DNA from: JANQIO01 sp965601975
GTDB lineage: Bacteria > Pseudomonadota > Gammaproteobacteria > Pseudomonadales > Halieaceae
NCBI GenBank assembly: GCA_965601975.1
Contig: OZ271856.1
Location: forward strand, 1,116,001-1,180,000
DNA: 64,000 nucleotides
Reading direction: 5' to 3'
Below are positions 54,105 to 62,163 of this stretch, in pieces. The notes beneath the pieces were generated by a model. It did not search any database and was not told where the DNA came from. It worked only from the letters and a program-made list of their open reading frames with translations. How positions within the stretch are numbered: the stretch's first letter is position 1; the number at the start of each line of letters is the position of its first letter. A program made the position numbers and the translations under genes.

Positions 54105-54944
54105 TCACTGGACCAACAGGTCGCTGTAGGTGTCCTTGGGGTCAGGTTCCTCGAGGCCTACCTCCAGGATGTCCTCGCTGCGATCTACCTCTCCCCACAG
54201 CAGGGCCTTCACATCGGTGACCGTGGCGGTAATCTGGTCGGTGAGTTCACCCCACTCCAGCTCCAGCACCAGCTCCGTGCTCTGGGAACCGATCTCCGCC
54301 TCGATGAGGTCGAGGTAGTACAGGGACTGCTGGGAGTCGATGTAAATCTGGGAGGCCAGCACCGGCAGCGCGTCGGACTGTTTACCCCCGCGCTTGACCA
54401 GTTCGTAGTAGCGGGAAAACATCTTGCTGAGCTTGCCCTGGCGGGCGGCCCCGCCGCTGGCTCCCGGCAGCTTGTGGGTGCTGGTGCTGCGGCCTGCCAG
54501 TACGCGCTGGACATCGCCCGGGGTCATCTTGCGGCCGATTTCAGAGCGCAGGCTGGTGCCCATGGAGCCGGCGGTAGAGTCCAGCGTCTGGCGCATCTCC
54601 GGGATGCTGTTCTGCATCACGGCTAGCATCTCCCGGTAGCTGCCGCGAATGGCCTTGCGCAGCTGCACACAGCCGGCGTCTTCGCTGCCCTCGCACTGCG
54701 TGCCTTCATAGGCCTGCTGCTGCTTCTCCAGCTTGGCCACGACCTCATACATGCTGTTCTCCATGTCGCGGGCGGCGCGAGAGGTTTCACTCAGGCTTTC
54801 CACCACCGACGTGGGAAACAGGTTGATGCGGGGTCGCTGTTCCCCCTGGGTCATGGCGTGGGTCGAAGCGTGCGCCATCAGCAGCGCGCAGGCGCAGGCC
54901 GCCGACAGTCGCGTTATTTTGTGCTGGGATGTGGTCCTGTTCAT
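54105..54944 (-). CDS. Exported helical protein of unknown function
   Basis: 279 residues; signal peptide ending STHA near residue 30. All-helical and coiled-coil-prone (about 45-240), with one Cys pair (QCEGSEDAGC). Ten bases after the transglycosylase gene. Looks like an adaptor or scaffold; I do not know a family. Confidence 0.72.
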   Translation of the reverse strand: MNRTTSQHKITRLSAACACALLMAHASTHAMTQGEQRPRINLFPTSVVESLSETSRAARDMENSMYEVVAKLEKQQQAYEGTQCEGSEDAGCVQLRKAIRGSYREMLAVMQNSIPEMRQTLDSTAGSMGTSLRSEIGRKMTPGDVQRVLAGRSTSTHKLPGASGGAARQGKLSKMFSRYYELVKRGGKQSDALPVLASQIYIDSQQSLYYLDLIEAEIGSQSTELVLELEWGELTDQITATVTDVKALLWGEVDRSEDILEVGLEEPDPKDTYSDLLVQ

Positions 54945-54954
54945 GACGTTTCTC

Positions 54955-56040
54955 CTAGAGTTGGAATTTGGAAGTGGACGGGGAGGTCATGAATCCCACC
55001 CCCGCATTGTCCAGGGATTGCAGCGCACTGAGCCGATCGTCCTCGCTGCTGTACAACAACACCACGGCGTGCTGGCCCAGGGTTTCGGTCTGTAGCTGGA
55101 CATTGAGTCCGGGCACTTCGGCCGCGAGAAAGTCCGCGAAATCCCGGGCGCGATGCACCCTTGTGAATGTCATCAGGACCAGGCGGCCGCCGTCCGCGCC
55201 CGGTCGCGGCAGCAGTTCGCTGCTGGCAGTGGTAGCCAGCCCCAGCACCTGCTGCAGGTGCTGGTAGATGTAGTGGCTGTACCACTGGGCTCCCTCGGGC
55301 AGCGTGCCCGCGCTGATACGGCTGGGTCCGTAGTTGTAGGCGGCTACCGCCAGGTGCATATTGCCGTTGAACTGTGCCAGCAGTTCACGCAGATAGCGCG
55401 CGCCCGCATCCACGTTGGTGCAGGGGTCGTACAGATCGGCTTCACGCCGTATACCCAGGTGGAAACTGGTATCGGGCCAGCGAATCTGCATGAGTCCCAC
55501 CGCGTCCTTGTCTGATCGCGCGGCGGGATCGAAGCTGCTCTCACCGCTGGCGACGGCCAGCAGCAAGCCCAGCGGCAAGTCGTGCGCGGCGGCGGCTCGC
55601 TGGAAACAGCGATGCCAGGGAAAGCTGCCCACAGGCTCAAGGTCGACCGCGTTCATTGCGTACTCCGACCAGCGTTGCTCAAGGTCTGGCACCTGCGGCG
55701 TCGCCTCGGGAGGCTGAGGTGTGGGATCGGCAGCCGGTGTTTGTTGCTTCGTGTCTTCAGCCTGGGGTTCCGGCACCTTCTCGGCGTCAGGCTTCACGGC
55801 ATCGAGAGCGTCCACGATAACGGGCAAGGTCTCCTCGACCAGTTCCATCACCACTTCGGGATTGGGTAGGGGTGAAAGGATGTCAGTGCCGGTTTCCCGC
55901 TCGGTGCTTTGTTGAACGCCGGGTGGTTCTGCCGATATCACCTGCCACCGGTCGATCACCCGGTCGCCGTACAGATTGACGACTGCGAAACCGATCGCGA
56001 TGCCGAAAACAAATCCCGCGCCTGTAGAAATCATCTCCAC
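54955..56040 (-). CDS. Membrane-anchored lytic transglycosylase (SLT domain)
   Basis: 361 residues. N-terminal helix about 8-24 with few preceding residues; probably an uncleaved inner-membrane anchor. A Pro/Glu/Thr-rich linker (about 60-120) leads to an SLT (C-type, MltC/Slt-like) domain with catalytic Glu167 in VASGESSFDP, plus AVGLMQIR, DAGARYLRELL and AVAAYNYGPSRI. It cleaves the glycan strand leaving 1,6-anhydro-muramyl ends. A C-terminal ~100-residue domain follows. ATG overlaps the previous gene by ten bases. Confidence 0.9.
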   Translation of the reverse strand: MEMISTGAGFVFGIAIGFAVVNLYGDRVIDRWQVISAEPPGVQQSTERETGTDILSPLPNPEVVMELVEETLPVIVDALDAVKPDAEKVPEPQAEDTKQQTPAADPTPQPPEATPQVPDLEQRWSEYAMNAVDLEPVGSFPWHRCFQRAAAAHDLPLGLLLAVASGESSFDPAARSDKDAVGLMQIRWPDTSFHLGIRREADLYDPCTNVDAGARYLRELLAQFNGNMHLAVAAYNYGPSRISAGTLPEGAQWYSHYIYQHLQQVLGLATTASSELLPRPGADGGRLVLMTFTRVHRARDFADFLAAEVPGLNVQLQTETLGQHAVVLLYSSEDDRLSALQSLDNAGVGFMTSPSTSKFQL

Positions 56041-57365
56041 GCCTCCTCGCTGGTCTGCCAGCGCACATAGTCGGTGACCTTGTAGCCGCGATCGGCGAAA
56101 TACTCGAAGCCCTCGAGATCGAGGAAGCCCGCGCAGTGTGGCGTACCGAATACCAGCGTGGGCTGGTGACGGGCTTTCTCGATGACCATCGTCCTGACGA
56201 CGGACTTGCCGCCGTCCAGCTGGCCCTTCAATTTTCCCCAGGCGTCGTGCCGGTAGTACTCGGGCTCGGCAATGCAGTAGTTGAAGTGGCCACCGGACAG
56301 GCTGAAGGCATATTCCATCGGCCAGTCTGCGCGATTGGTAATGCGCAGCCTGACCTCCAGCCGCGCGCGATTGCGGCGCGCCTTCTGCTGGACGGCATCG
56401 AGCATTTCAACTTCGATGAACTCGAGTGCATCTTCCTCAGGCAAGGGCAGTGATTCACGGGGATTCACGGCGACGGCCTGTGTTGGCCAGACGGGATTTG
56501 ACGCCGCCAGGTATGTCACTGCCTGAACGGGTGCGCCGCCTTCCCTTGCCGGCGTGCCGGTGAGCCACAGTTGCCAGATGCCCTCGCGGAACTGCGTCAG
56601 TTGCAGGGCAACTGAATAGTCCGCGCCTTCGCCGTCCAGTGCCAGTTCCCGGTACCCTCCCAGCAGGTGGCGGCTGTGATTGACCGTATCGGCGAATACG
56701 GCAGGGATCATCTCCGCTTCCGGCCATTCCAGCGCCAGGTGTGTCTGGACCTGTGGCCGCAGTGCGCAGGCCAGCTGTCGCGACAGTGCCGCAGCGGCCT
56801 GCTCCACGTCTTCACTGGTCCAGGGCGCCGCGAGGCTGCCGTCGCGGTGACGGGTGTCGGCGTCGCGCCCGAGATACTCGCGCTCGGCGCGATTCAGCCT
56901 GCCATTCCAGTACCAGTCATCCTGCTTGATTTCGCCCTCGGCGGCGGCAACCAGCGCCAGGGAGACCTGGGCCTTGTTGTAGCCGTAGGGGGACGCAGAC
57001 ACCTCCAGCAGGTAATCCGCTGTTTCCGCCGCGGCACAGTGCAGCGCGTCGATAGTGTTGGCATTTGCCGGCACAGTGCCGGCTTCAATCAACTGAATGC
57101 CAGGACGGCCACGCAGGTTGATGGACAGCACCTTGACCAGTCCCTCGCTCAGTGCATCGGACTCCTTGCTGACGATGGCCACGCGCTGGTCGCGGTACCG
57201 CGGGTGCTCCTGCAGCAGCCTGCGAATTTCCGGTACTGCGGTGGAGCTGAACCATTTTGACAGCGCACTTCTCGGCGCGGCATAGGCGGTCGCCGCTGAC
57301 AACAGGGCAAGCGCGACGAATGCGGCAGCGAGTGTTCGCGAATTGAGCAGTGGTCTGTTGTGCAT
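56031..57365 (-). CDS. Exported protein, CsgG/LpoB-like N-terminal half
   Basis: 444 residues; signal peptide ending AYA near residue 29. RVAIVSKESDALSEGLVKVLSINL suggests the alpha/beta fold of the TolB-N/CsgG/LpoB group, which often activate cell-wall enzymes or form secretion rings. The C-terminal half (from about 310) is a beta domain with two or three Cys (NYCIAEPE, PHCAGFL). First gene of the six-gene operon. Direct repeats of an OmpR-type regulator lie 60-76 bases upstream. Confidence 0.7.
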   Translation of the reverse strand: MHNRPLLNSRTLAAAFVALALLSAATAYAAPRSALSKWFSSTAVPEIRRLLQEHPRYRDQRVAIVSKESDALSEGLVKVLSINLRGRPGIQLIEAGTVPANANTIDALHCAAAETADYLLEVSASPYGYNKAQVSLALVAAAEGEIKQDDWYWNGRLNRAEREYLGRDADTRHRDGSLAAPWTSEDVEQAAAALSRQLACALRPQVQTHLALEWPEAEMIPAVFADTVNHSRHLLGGYRELALDGEGADYSVALQLTQFREGIWQLWLTGTPAREGGAPVQAVTYLAASNPVWPTQAVAVNPRESLPLPEEDALEFIEVEMLDAVQQKARRNRARLEVRLRITNRADWPMEYAFSLSGGHFNYCIAEPEYYRHDAWGKLKGQLDGGKSVVRTMVIEKARHQPTLVFGTPHCAGFLDLEGFEYFADRGYKVTDYVRWQTSEEAWR

Positions 57366-57424
57366 GGTGCAGATCCTGTCGCCATACGGTGTTTTCTTGA
57401 TGGGTACAGGTTTGCACAGGCTCG

Positions 57425-57441
57425 CTGAACGAAAGCTGAAT
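57425..57441 (-). promoter_or_regulatory. Putative PhoP-like operator: 11-bp-spaced direct repeat
   Basis: On the minus strand ATTCAG-CTTTC-GTTCAG: two half-sites TTCAG 11 bases apart, 60-76 bases before the ATG of the CsgG/LpoB-like gene. The same sequence occurs before the glycine-zipper gene. Confidence 0.55.
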
Positions 57442-57490
57442 GGAATCGGGATTTTTCAGTCGCGCCGCGCAGGCGACGGTCGGGTGGGAT

Positions 57491-58921
57491 TCAGCGGCCG
57501 GGCGATACAGGGAATCTGGCTATGAAGAGCGCGCCGCCCAGGTTTGAGCGACCAGTGTGCAGACTGCCGCCGTAGGCGCTGATGATCTCCACGACAATGG
57601 ACAGCCCCAGACCCTGGCCGACGTTGGCGCTGTCGGCGCGGGCGCCGCGCTGGAGAATCTCCTGCTCGAGTCCTTCCGGTATACCGTCGCCGTCATCTTC
57701 CACGGTGATCTCCAGCTGTGACTCGCCCGCTTCGCTGCGTTCCAGGGCGCTTACTTCGATACGACTGCGGCAGTACTTCATGGAGTTTTCCAGCAGGCTG
57801 CCGAACAGGTCCTGCAGGTCCCGCTCTTCGCCGTGGAAGACGGCGCCGCTGTCCACTGCATTTGCATCGATGGTGACGCTGCCACCCTCAGCGGCGTTGC
57901 GTGGCGGCAGGCGGCTGTAGGCGTCACAGATTCGCTGGAGCACCGGCTTCACGGCCACTGGCTTGCCGAGAATGTCGGCGCCGCGCCCGTCCAGGCGCGC
58001 CTTCGCCAATTCGCCTTCGACAATTTCCAGCATGCGATCGACCTGGTCCTGGGCCAGTTCCCGGAAAGCGGTGTCCTCGTCCCGGCTGTTGCGGATGATC
58101 ATCAAGGGTGTTTTCAGCACATGGGTGAGCCGATCCATGGTATTGCGCACCTGTTCACGGCGGCGCCTTTCGCTGGCCAGCAGCGTGTTGATATTGCGGG
58201 TCAGCGGCTGCAGCTCGTCGGGGTAATCATCGCCGAGTCGATCCGATTCGCCGCGCTCCAGCAGACCGATGGCGGCGGCGATTTTGCGCAGCGGCGCCAG
58301 TCCCCAGCGGAAGATCAGCGACTGGGCCAGCACCAGCAGCAGGGCGGTCAGCAGCGACAGTCCCAGCAGCCAGCCGCGATAGTTGTCGCGGGCCGCCATC
58401 ACGCGGTCCCGACTCTCCAGTACCAGGACCAGGCTCTCGGGGCCTTTGCTGCCCCAGGCAATACGCGTGGCGTGGCAGAAATACGTGTCGACCAGGCTAC
58501 ATTCGCCGAACCGGCTGCTGCCGATGTCCGGGACATCGAGTGCGCGTGTAGCCTCCGCCAGTGTGGGGCCAATGGTCTCCGCGTCACCCAGCAGGGTACT
58601 GGAGGGGCTCTGCCACAGGAGGTCGCCTTCAGTGGACAGCAGGAACGCATAGAGGCCGGAGCGCGGGGCGTTGAAGCGCAGTTCGTCCAGGTCCAGTACC
58701 TGCCAGCGACTGCCGTCCCACTCGATGGCCCTGGCAAGCAACAGTTCCTGCAGGCGCATACTCTCGCGCTGGGCATCTGACTGGTATCCGGCAAATGCGC
58801 GATCCAGCACCAGCGCCGTGGTGCCCAGAAACAGCGGCAGGATGACGAGGCTTGCGCCCAGCAGGCGCAGGTTGATGGAAAGGCTTTTGCTGTCCCTGGT
58901 CATCCCCTCCGGGTTACTCAA
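57491..58921 (-). CDS. PhoQ-like sensor histidine kinase
   Basis: 476 residues from TTG behind GGGAG; a later ATG (residue 7) is an alternative. TM1 about 20-42, periplasmic sensor ~43-182 with two Cys (GECSLVDTYFCHA), TM2 about 183-203, a short HAMP-like linker, then DHp with phospho-His267 in RLTHVLKTPLMII (as in PhoQ), and an ATPase domain (LLENSMKYC, DDGDGIPEG, GQGLGLSIVVE). TTG overlaps the regulator's TGA. It senses something in the periplasm; the ligand is unknown. Confidence 0.9.
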   Translation of the reverse strand: MSNPEGMTRDSKSLSINLRLLGASLVILPLFLGTTALVLDRAFAGYQSDAQRESMRLQELLLARAIEWDGSRWQVLDLDELRFNAPRSGLYAFLLSTEGDLLWQSPSSTLLGDAETIGPTLAEATRALDVPDIGSSRFGECSLVDTYFCHATRIAWGSKGPESLVLVLESRDRVMAARDNYRGWLLGLSLLTALLLVLAQSLIFRWGLAPLRKIAAAIGLLERGESDRLGDDYPDELQPLTRNINTLLASERRRREQVRNTMDRLTHVLKTPLMIIRNSRDEDTAFRELAQDQVDRMLEIVEGELAKARLDGRGADILGKPVAVKPVLQRICDAYSRLPPRNAAEGGSVTIDANAVDSGAVFHGEERDLQDLFGSLLENSMKYCRSRIEVSALERSEAGESQLEITVEDDGDGIPEGLEQEILQRGARADSANVGQGLGLSIVVEIISAYGGSLHTGRSNLGGALFIARFPVSPGR

Positions 58922-59604
58922 CAGAGCTCCCGGAACAGGTAGCCACGGCCGCGCACCGTCTCGATGGGTCTCAGTGTCTTGCCCGGATCGATCTTGCGCT
59001 TGATGCGCCCGACCAGGCCCTCAACGCTATTGGCCTTGGGGTCCGCGCCGGGATCCCGCTGGTAGGCGTCGGCAATGGTTTTTTTTGATTGCACGCGGCC
59101 GGCGTTGCGCCACAGGTGCTCCAGGATTTCGAACTCGGCGCGGGTCAGCTCGATGCGTTCACCGCATCGGGTCACTATCCGCCGGCGCGTGTCCAGCTGC
59201 AGATCGCTGAAGGTCAGCACCGGCTCGTCGAGTTTGGGGTCGCCCAACACCCGTCGCAATACGGCCTCTATGTGGGCAAACAGCTCCTCGAAATACACCG
59301 GCTTCTTGAGGTAGTCGTCGGCGCCGGCTTCCATCGCCTGTACGATGGTCTCGACATCGTTTCGAGCGGTCAGGACGATGATCGGTACCTTGTTGCCGGC
59401 CTTGCGCAGGCGCTTGATGATGTCCAGGCCTGACATGCCGGGCAGGCCCAGGTCGATCACGGCCAGGGTGTAGTCGACTTCCTGGGCCTCGAACAGGCCG
59501 TCTTCTCCGTTGTGTGCGACTTTTGCCTGGTAACCGCGCTCTGCAAAACCGCCGGCCAACTGATCGGCCATGCGCAAATTGTCTTCAACAATCAGGAAAC
59601 GCAT
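58918..59604 (-). CDS. PhoP-like response regulator, OmpR family
   Basis: 228 residues. Receiver (1-115) with phosphorylation site Asp51 in LAVIDLGLPG, acid pocket Glu7/Asp8 and Lys in DDYLKKPV; then a winged-helix Trans_reg_C domain (about 130-228, LTRAEFEILEHL, VRGRGYLF). Its partner is the kinase downstream. ATG overlaps the stop codon of the preceding small gene (TGATG). Confidence 0.93.
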   Translation of the reverse strand: MRFLIVEDNLRMADQLAGGFAERGYQAKVAHNGEDGLFEAQEVDYTLAVIDLGLPGMSGLDIIKRLRKAGNKVPIIVLTARNDVETIVQAMEAGADDYLKKPVYFEELFAHIEAVLRRVLGDPKLDEPVLTFSDLQLDTRRRIVTRCGERIELTRAEFEILEHLWRNAGRVQSKKTIADAYQRDPGADPKANSVEGLVGRIKRKIDPGKTLRPIETVRGRGYLFRELC

Positions 59605-59948
59605 CAGTTCGTGCGCCGGACCTGGCCGGTCCTGGTGTCGTACTCGTACCAGATGATTCGGCCGCCGCGCACCTGCGCCTTGATGGCGAGTTTATCCTTG
59701 CCGCTCTTGCGCCGGGCGAGGATGGTGATGCAGCCTTTTTTGCGCTCCTGCGAGCTGCAGCCCTCCAGGCGCTCGATGGCACGCTGGGGGCCGCCACCCT
59801 GTGCCTGTGTTGAGAGACCGCCAAGGGCCAGCACCAGGGCCAGGCCTGCAAGGCGCGCTTTGCGCCAGAATTTTTGCAATTCCCGTCGTCCTTGCTGTGT
59901 CGGCTGTGATCCGTTCGAATCCGGCTCACGCCGGCGATACGTCGACAT
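59604..59948 (-). CDS. Small exported protein of unknown function
   Basis: 114 residues from ATG, overlapping the upstream gene by 23 bases; a TTG 69 bases downstream would give a more usual signal peptide. Hydrophobic segment LAGLALVLALGG then AQA cleavage. Mature part is basic with a Cys pair (EGCSSQ, KGCITI) and an IIWYEYDTRTGQ ending. Not recognised. It sits between the glycine-zipper protein and the regulator in one operon. Confidence 0.65.
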   Translation of the reverse strand: MSTYRRREPDSNGSQPTQQGRRELQKFWRKARLAGLALVLALGGLSTQAQGGGPQRAIERLEGCSSQERKKGCITILARRKSGKDKLAIKAQVRGGRIIWYEYDTRTGQVRRTN

Positions 59949-60438
59949 TCAGTTTTACCCACTTGCCGGGATCATGGTCCATCACCGCATGGTGAATTTT
60001 GCCATTGTAGCGATAGGTGACTTTGTACTCCACAAGCTCCCGGACCCGCTCTTCACGGTACTGCGGCCGGCAGGGGCCTGAGACCCGCAGCTGCCGGTGG
60101 TAGCGCTGCTGTTGGTCAACCCGATGGCCGATGGAGGCCCCAAGCAGTCCCCCGGCAACGGCGGCGGCATCCGCGTCGCCGTGAGCGTCGCCGATGCGAT
60201 GGCCCAGTGCGCCGCCGATCACGGCGCCCAGAATGGTGCCGGTGTAGTGGGTGCGCACGGGCACGCTGCGGTCGTAGCGAAGGCAGGAATTGTCCGATAT
60301 CGGGCGGCTATAGGTGCGATAGACCGGTTCCACCGAAATCACACGTCCGTACTCTGCATCCCGGTCGCGATGGTGGGCACTGGCGTTGACCGATGCCAGC
60401 ACCAGTGTGCTGAGAACTACTGATACAAGGTATTTCAT
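59926..60438 (-). CDS. Glycine-zipper 2TM-domain exported protein
   Basis: 170 residues; signal peptide ending ASA near residue 21. Glycine-zipper membrane-insertion segment (GTILGAVIGGALGHRIG and AVAGGLLGASIGHRV, about 67-110), as in the 17-kDa surface antigen/YmgG group, then a basic beta-rich C-terminal part. Probably an envelope-stress protein. First gene of the regulator operon; SD GGGAG before its ATG. Confidence 0.85.
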   Translation of the reverse strand: MKYLVSVVLSTLVLASVNASAHHRDRDAEYGRVISVEPVYRTYSRPISDNSCLRYDRSVPVRTHYTGTILGAVIGGALGHRIGDAHGDADAAAVAGGLLGASIGHRVDQQQRYHRQLRVSGPCRPQYREERVRELVEYKVTYRYNGKIHHAVMDHDPGKWVKLNVDVSPA

Positions 60439-60492
60439 GGTTCATCTCCCGTTGGGCTCTTTGTGCCTCAGCAACACACTAACAACGGAAGC

Positions 60493-60509
60493 CTGAACGG
60501 AAGCTGAAT
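60493..60509 (-). promoter_or_regulatory. Putative PhoP-like operator: 11-bp-spaced direct repeat
   Basis: On the minus strand ATTCAG-CTTCC-GTTCAG, followed by a further partial repeat (GCTTCCGTT), 55-71 bases before the ATG of the glycine-zipper gene. Matches the site at 57425-57441 in sequence, spacing and distance to the start. Confidence 0.55.
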
Positions 60510-60521
60510 TGATTCGAAAAC

Positions 60522-61889
60522 TTACCTGGCGCTGAGACGGTAAAGAATACGGCCGGAGTCCCCGATCTCCTCGGCGCTGAGAATGTCGAAGCAGGCGCTG
60601 AAACTCTGCTCGAAGCCCTCTCGGTGGTAATCGACGAAAATGTCCTCCCGGTTCCGCAGCAGGCGCTGCACCTGGCTGTCGGACTTGGGCACGAACTCGA
60701 TCACCAGGTTGGAGCCCATATCTGCAAGAAAGGCTGCTACACGGTCGAGGGGCAGGTTATTGCTGATGGCCAGGTGGTGGACCAGGCCCAGGGCCAGCAC
60801 GAGGTCGACACCGCCGCGTTCCCGCAGTGACATCCGCTCCCGGTTGGCCCAGCCAATGGCGGGGCTGGGGTTCGCGAGGTCCAGCAGCAGGGGGTAGATA
60901 TTGGTGCTCCCCGCTTTTTTCAGGTCGAGGTAGTGCTGCTCAACGCAGGCGGGATCGATATCCCAGGCGCAGACGCTCTGGCTGTGTGCCGCGGCGACGG
61001 CGCTGAAGCGTCCGGTGTTGGCGCCGAGGTCCCAGACGCGCTGTGGAGCGACTTGCGCGACATGCTGCTCCACCATGGCAGACTTGATCTCCAGGTTGTC
61101 AGCCTCGTAGTTGTGGTTGGCCTCGTAGTAATTGCCCCACTCGGTCCCCTCGGCACGCCACTGCAGTTTCGCGATGGTGGATTTCAGGTTGTCCAGCAGG
61201 GCGCGGAAGGCGTGTGTGGAAAACTTCGCCTTTCGCGTGATGGCCTTGTCCGCGTGCCGAGCCTGTGAACGCGCGTGCAGGTGGATGTGTACCAGCAGGG
61301 AGAATCGGAACCGCGTCTTCAGCGGCAACAGCTTGCTGGCCAGGTCCAGGGGAATTCCATCGATGTTGGAGCGCAGCAATTGCTGCAGGGCAATATCCGT
61401 ATTGGCCATGAGCGCCAGTGGCGCCAGGAAATGCTGGCAGAACTGCCGGTAGGCCACCCAGGGCCTGTCCTCTGGCAAGGGCTCGAAGGAGAGGGTATCG
61501 ATGAACAGCGGCCTGCCTTCGAAAAACTGTATGTTGTAGGCGCTCGCGTCCTTCAGCGAAAAGCCCGCGTCCAGTGCCAGTTCCTGGATCTGCAGCGTGA
61601 GTAGCGCGGCGTCCTTGAGCTGGCTGAAAGACCACTCATAGGGATAGGAGATGACCGGCAGGCGTTGCGGTTGAATGACCCGGTCGGCATCGGCTGTGAT
61701 GCCGGGTTCATCGACGTCTCGATGGGAGACCAGCAACCTCCGATCGATCAGGTCGCGCAGCAGGCCGCTTTGCTCCAGGGCCTCGAAGGTTTCCCGGTAA
61801 CCGCGATTGATCTGGCGATAGAGGATGCCGTCCCGTTCGAACAGGAAGCCGTCTGGATCCCGGAATGAGGCGTCCTGGATGTCCGCCAT
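60522..61889 (-). CDS. NoeA-like methyltransferase with N-terminal kinase-like region
   Basis: 455 residues. N-terminal ~200 residues contain LKDASAYNIQFFEGRPLFI-like sequence, a catalytic-loop pattern of small-molecule kinases (here without the full HxD), as in nodulation protein NoeA relatives. The C-terminal part (about 265-455) is a SAM methyltransferase: motif I VWDLGANTGRFS near 285, WDIDPACVEQ, DLVLALGLVHHLA and EFVPKSDSQV. Substrate unknown, possibly a glycan. Stop codon is close to the regulator operon promoter. Confidence 0.82.
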   Translation of the reverse strand: MADIQDASFRDPDGFLFERDGILYRQINRGYRETFEALEQSGLLRDLIDRRLLVSHRDVDEPGITADADRVIQPQRLPVISYPYEWSFSQLKDAALLTLQIQELALDAGFSLKDASAYNIQFFEGRPLFIDTLSFEPLPEDRPWVAYRQFCQHFLAPLALMANTDIALQQLLRSNIDGIPLDLASKLLPLKTRFRFSLLVHIHLHARSQARHADKAITRKAKFSTHAFRALLDNLKSTIAKLQWRAEGTEWGNYYEANHNYEADNLEIKSAMVEQHVAQVAPQRVWDLGANTGRFSAVAAAHSQSVCAWDIDPACVEQHYLDLKKAGSTNIYPLLLDLANPSPAIGWANRERMSLRERGGVDLVLALGLVHHLAISNNLPLDRVAAFLADMGSNLVIEFVPKSDSQVQRLLRNREDIFVDYHREGFEQSFSACFDILSAEEIGDSGRILYRLSAR

Positions 61890-61903
61890 GCTATTCCGTG
61901 TGC

Positions 61904-62161
61904 TCAGCCATTGTCCTCTGAAGCGGCGAGGCCATCGTCCGGCTCATCGCTTTCGGCTTCGACCTCCCTGCCCATAACTCTGGCGAACCAGGCCTTGATG
62001 CGATACCAGTACATCTTGATCGTAAAGAGGGCGCCCATGATGCCGGCGATCAACATCTGCAGAATCATGCTGCCGGCGCCGGGGTCGAGGTAGGCCAGCG
62101 CAGGTTGTGGAAAGCTGATGACCGCAATGGCCAGGAGCACGGTGCTTGTCGTTCCTTTCAT
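61904..62161 (-). CDS. Small exported or membrane protein
   Basis: 85 residues from the ATG two bases after the upstream stop, behind GGGGAG. Signal-like N-terminus ending ALA, then the LDPGAGSMILQMLIAGIMGALF segment (one helix) and an acidic tail. Small proteins of this shape often stand beside glycan or lipid-modifying genes; function unknown. Confidence 0.78.
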   Translation of the reverse strand: MKGTTSTVLLAIAVISFPQPALAYLDPGAGSMILQMLIAGIMGALFTIKMYWYRIKAWFARVMGREVEAESDEPDDGLAASEDNG

Positions 62162-62163
62162 AA

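Noticed and set aside
52160..57365. Zorya defence system
   Set aside because: A motor-like pair is present but no ZorC/D/E-like helicase or nuclease; the neighbours are cell-wall proteins.
57491..59604. Naming the two-component pair phoP/phoQ
   Set aside because: The phospho-His region is PhoQ-like, but the sensor domain is not clearly an acidic Mg-binding PhoQ sensor, so orthology is unproven.
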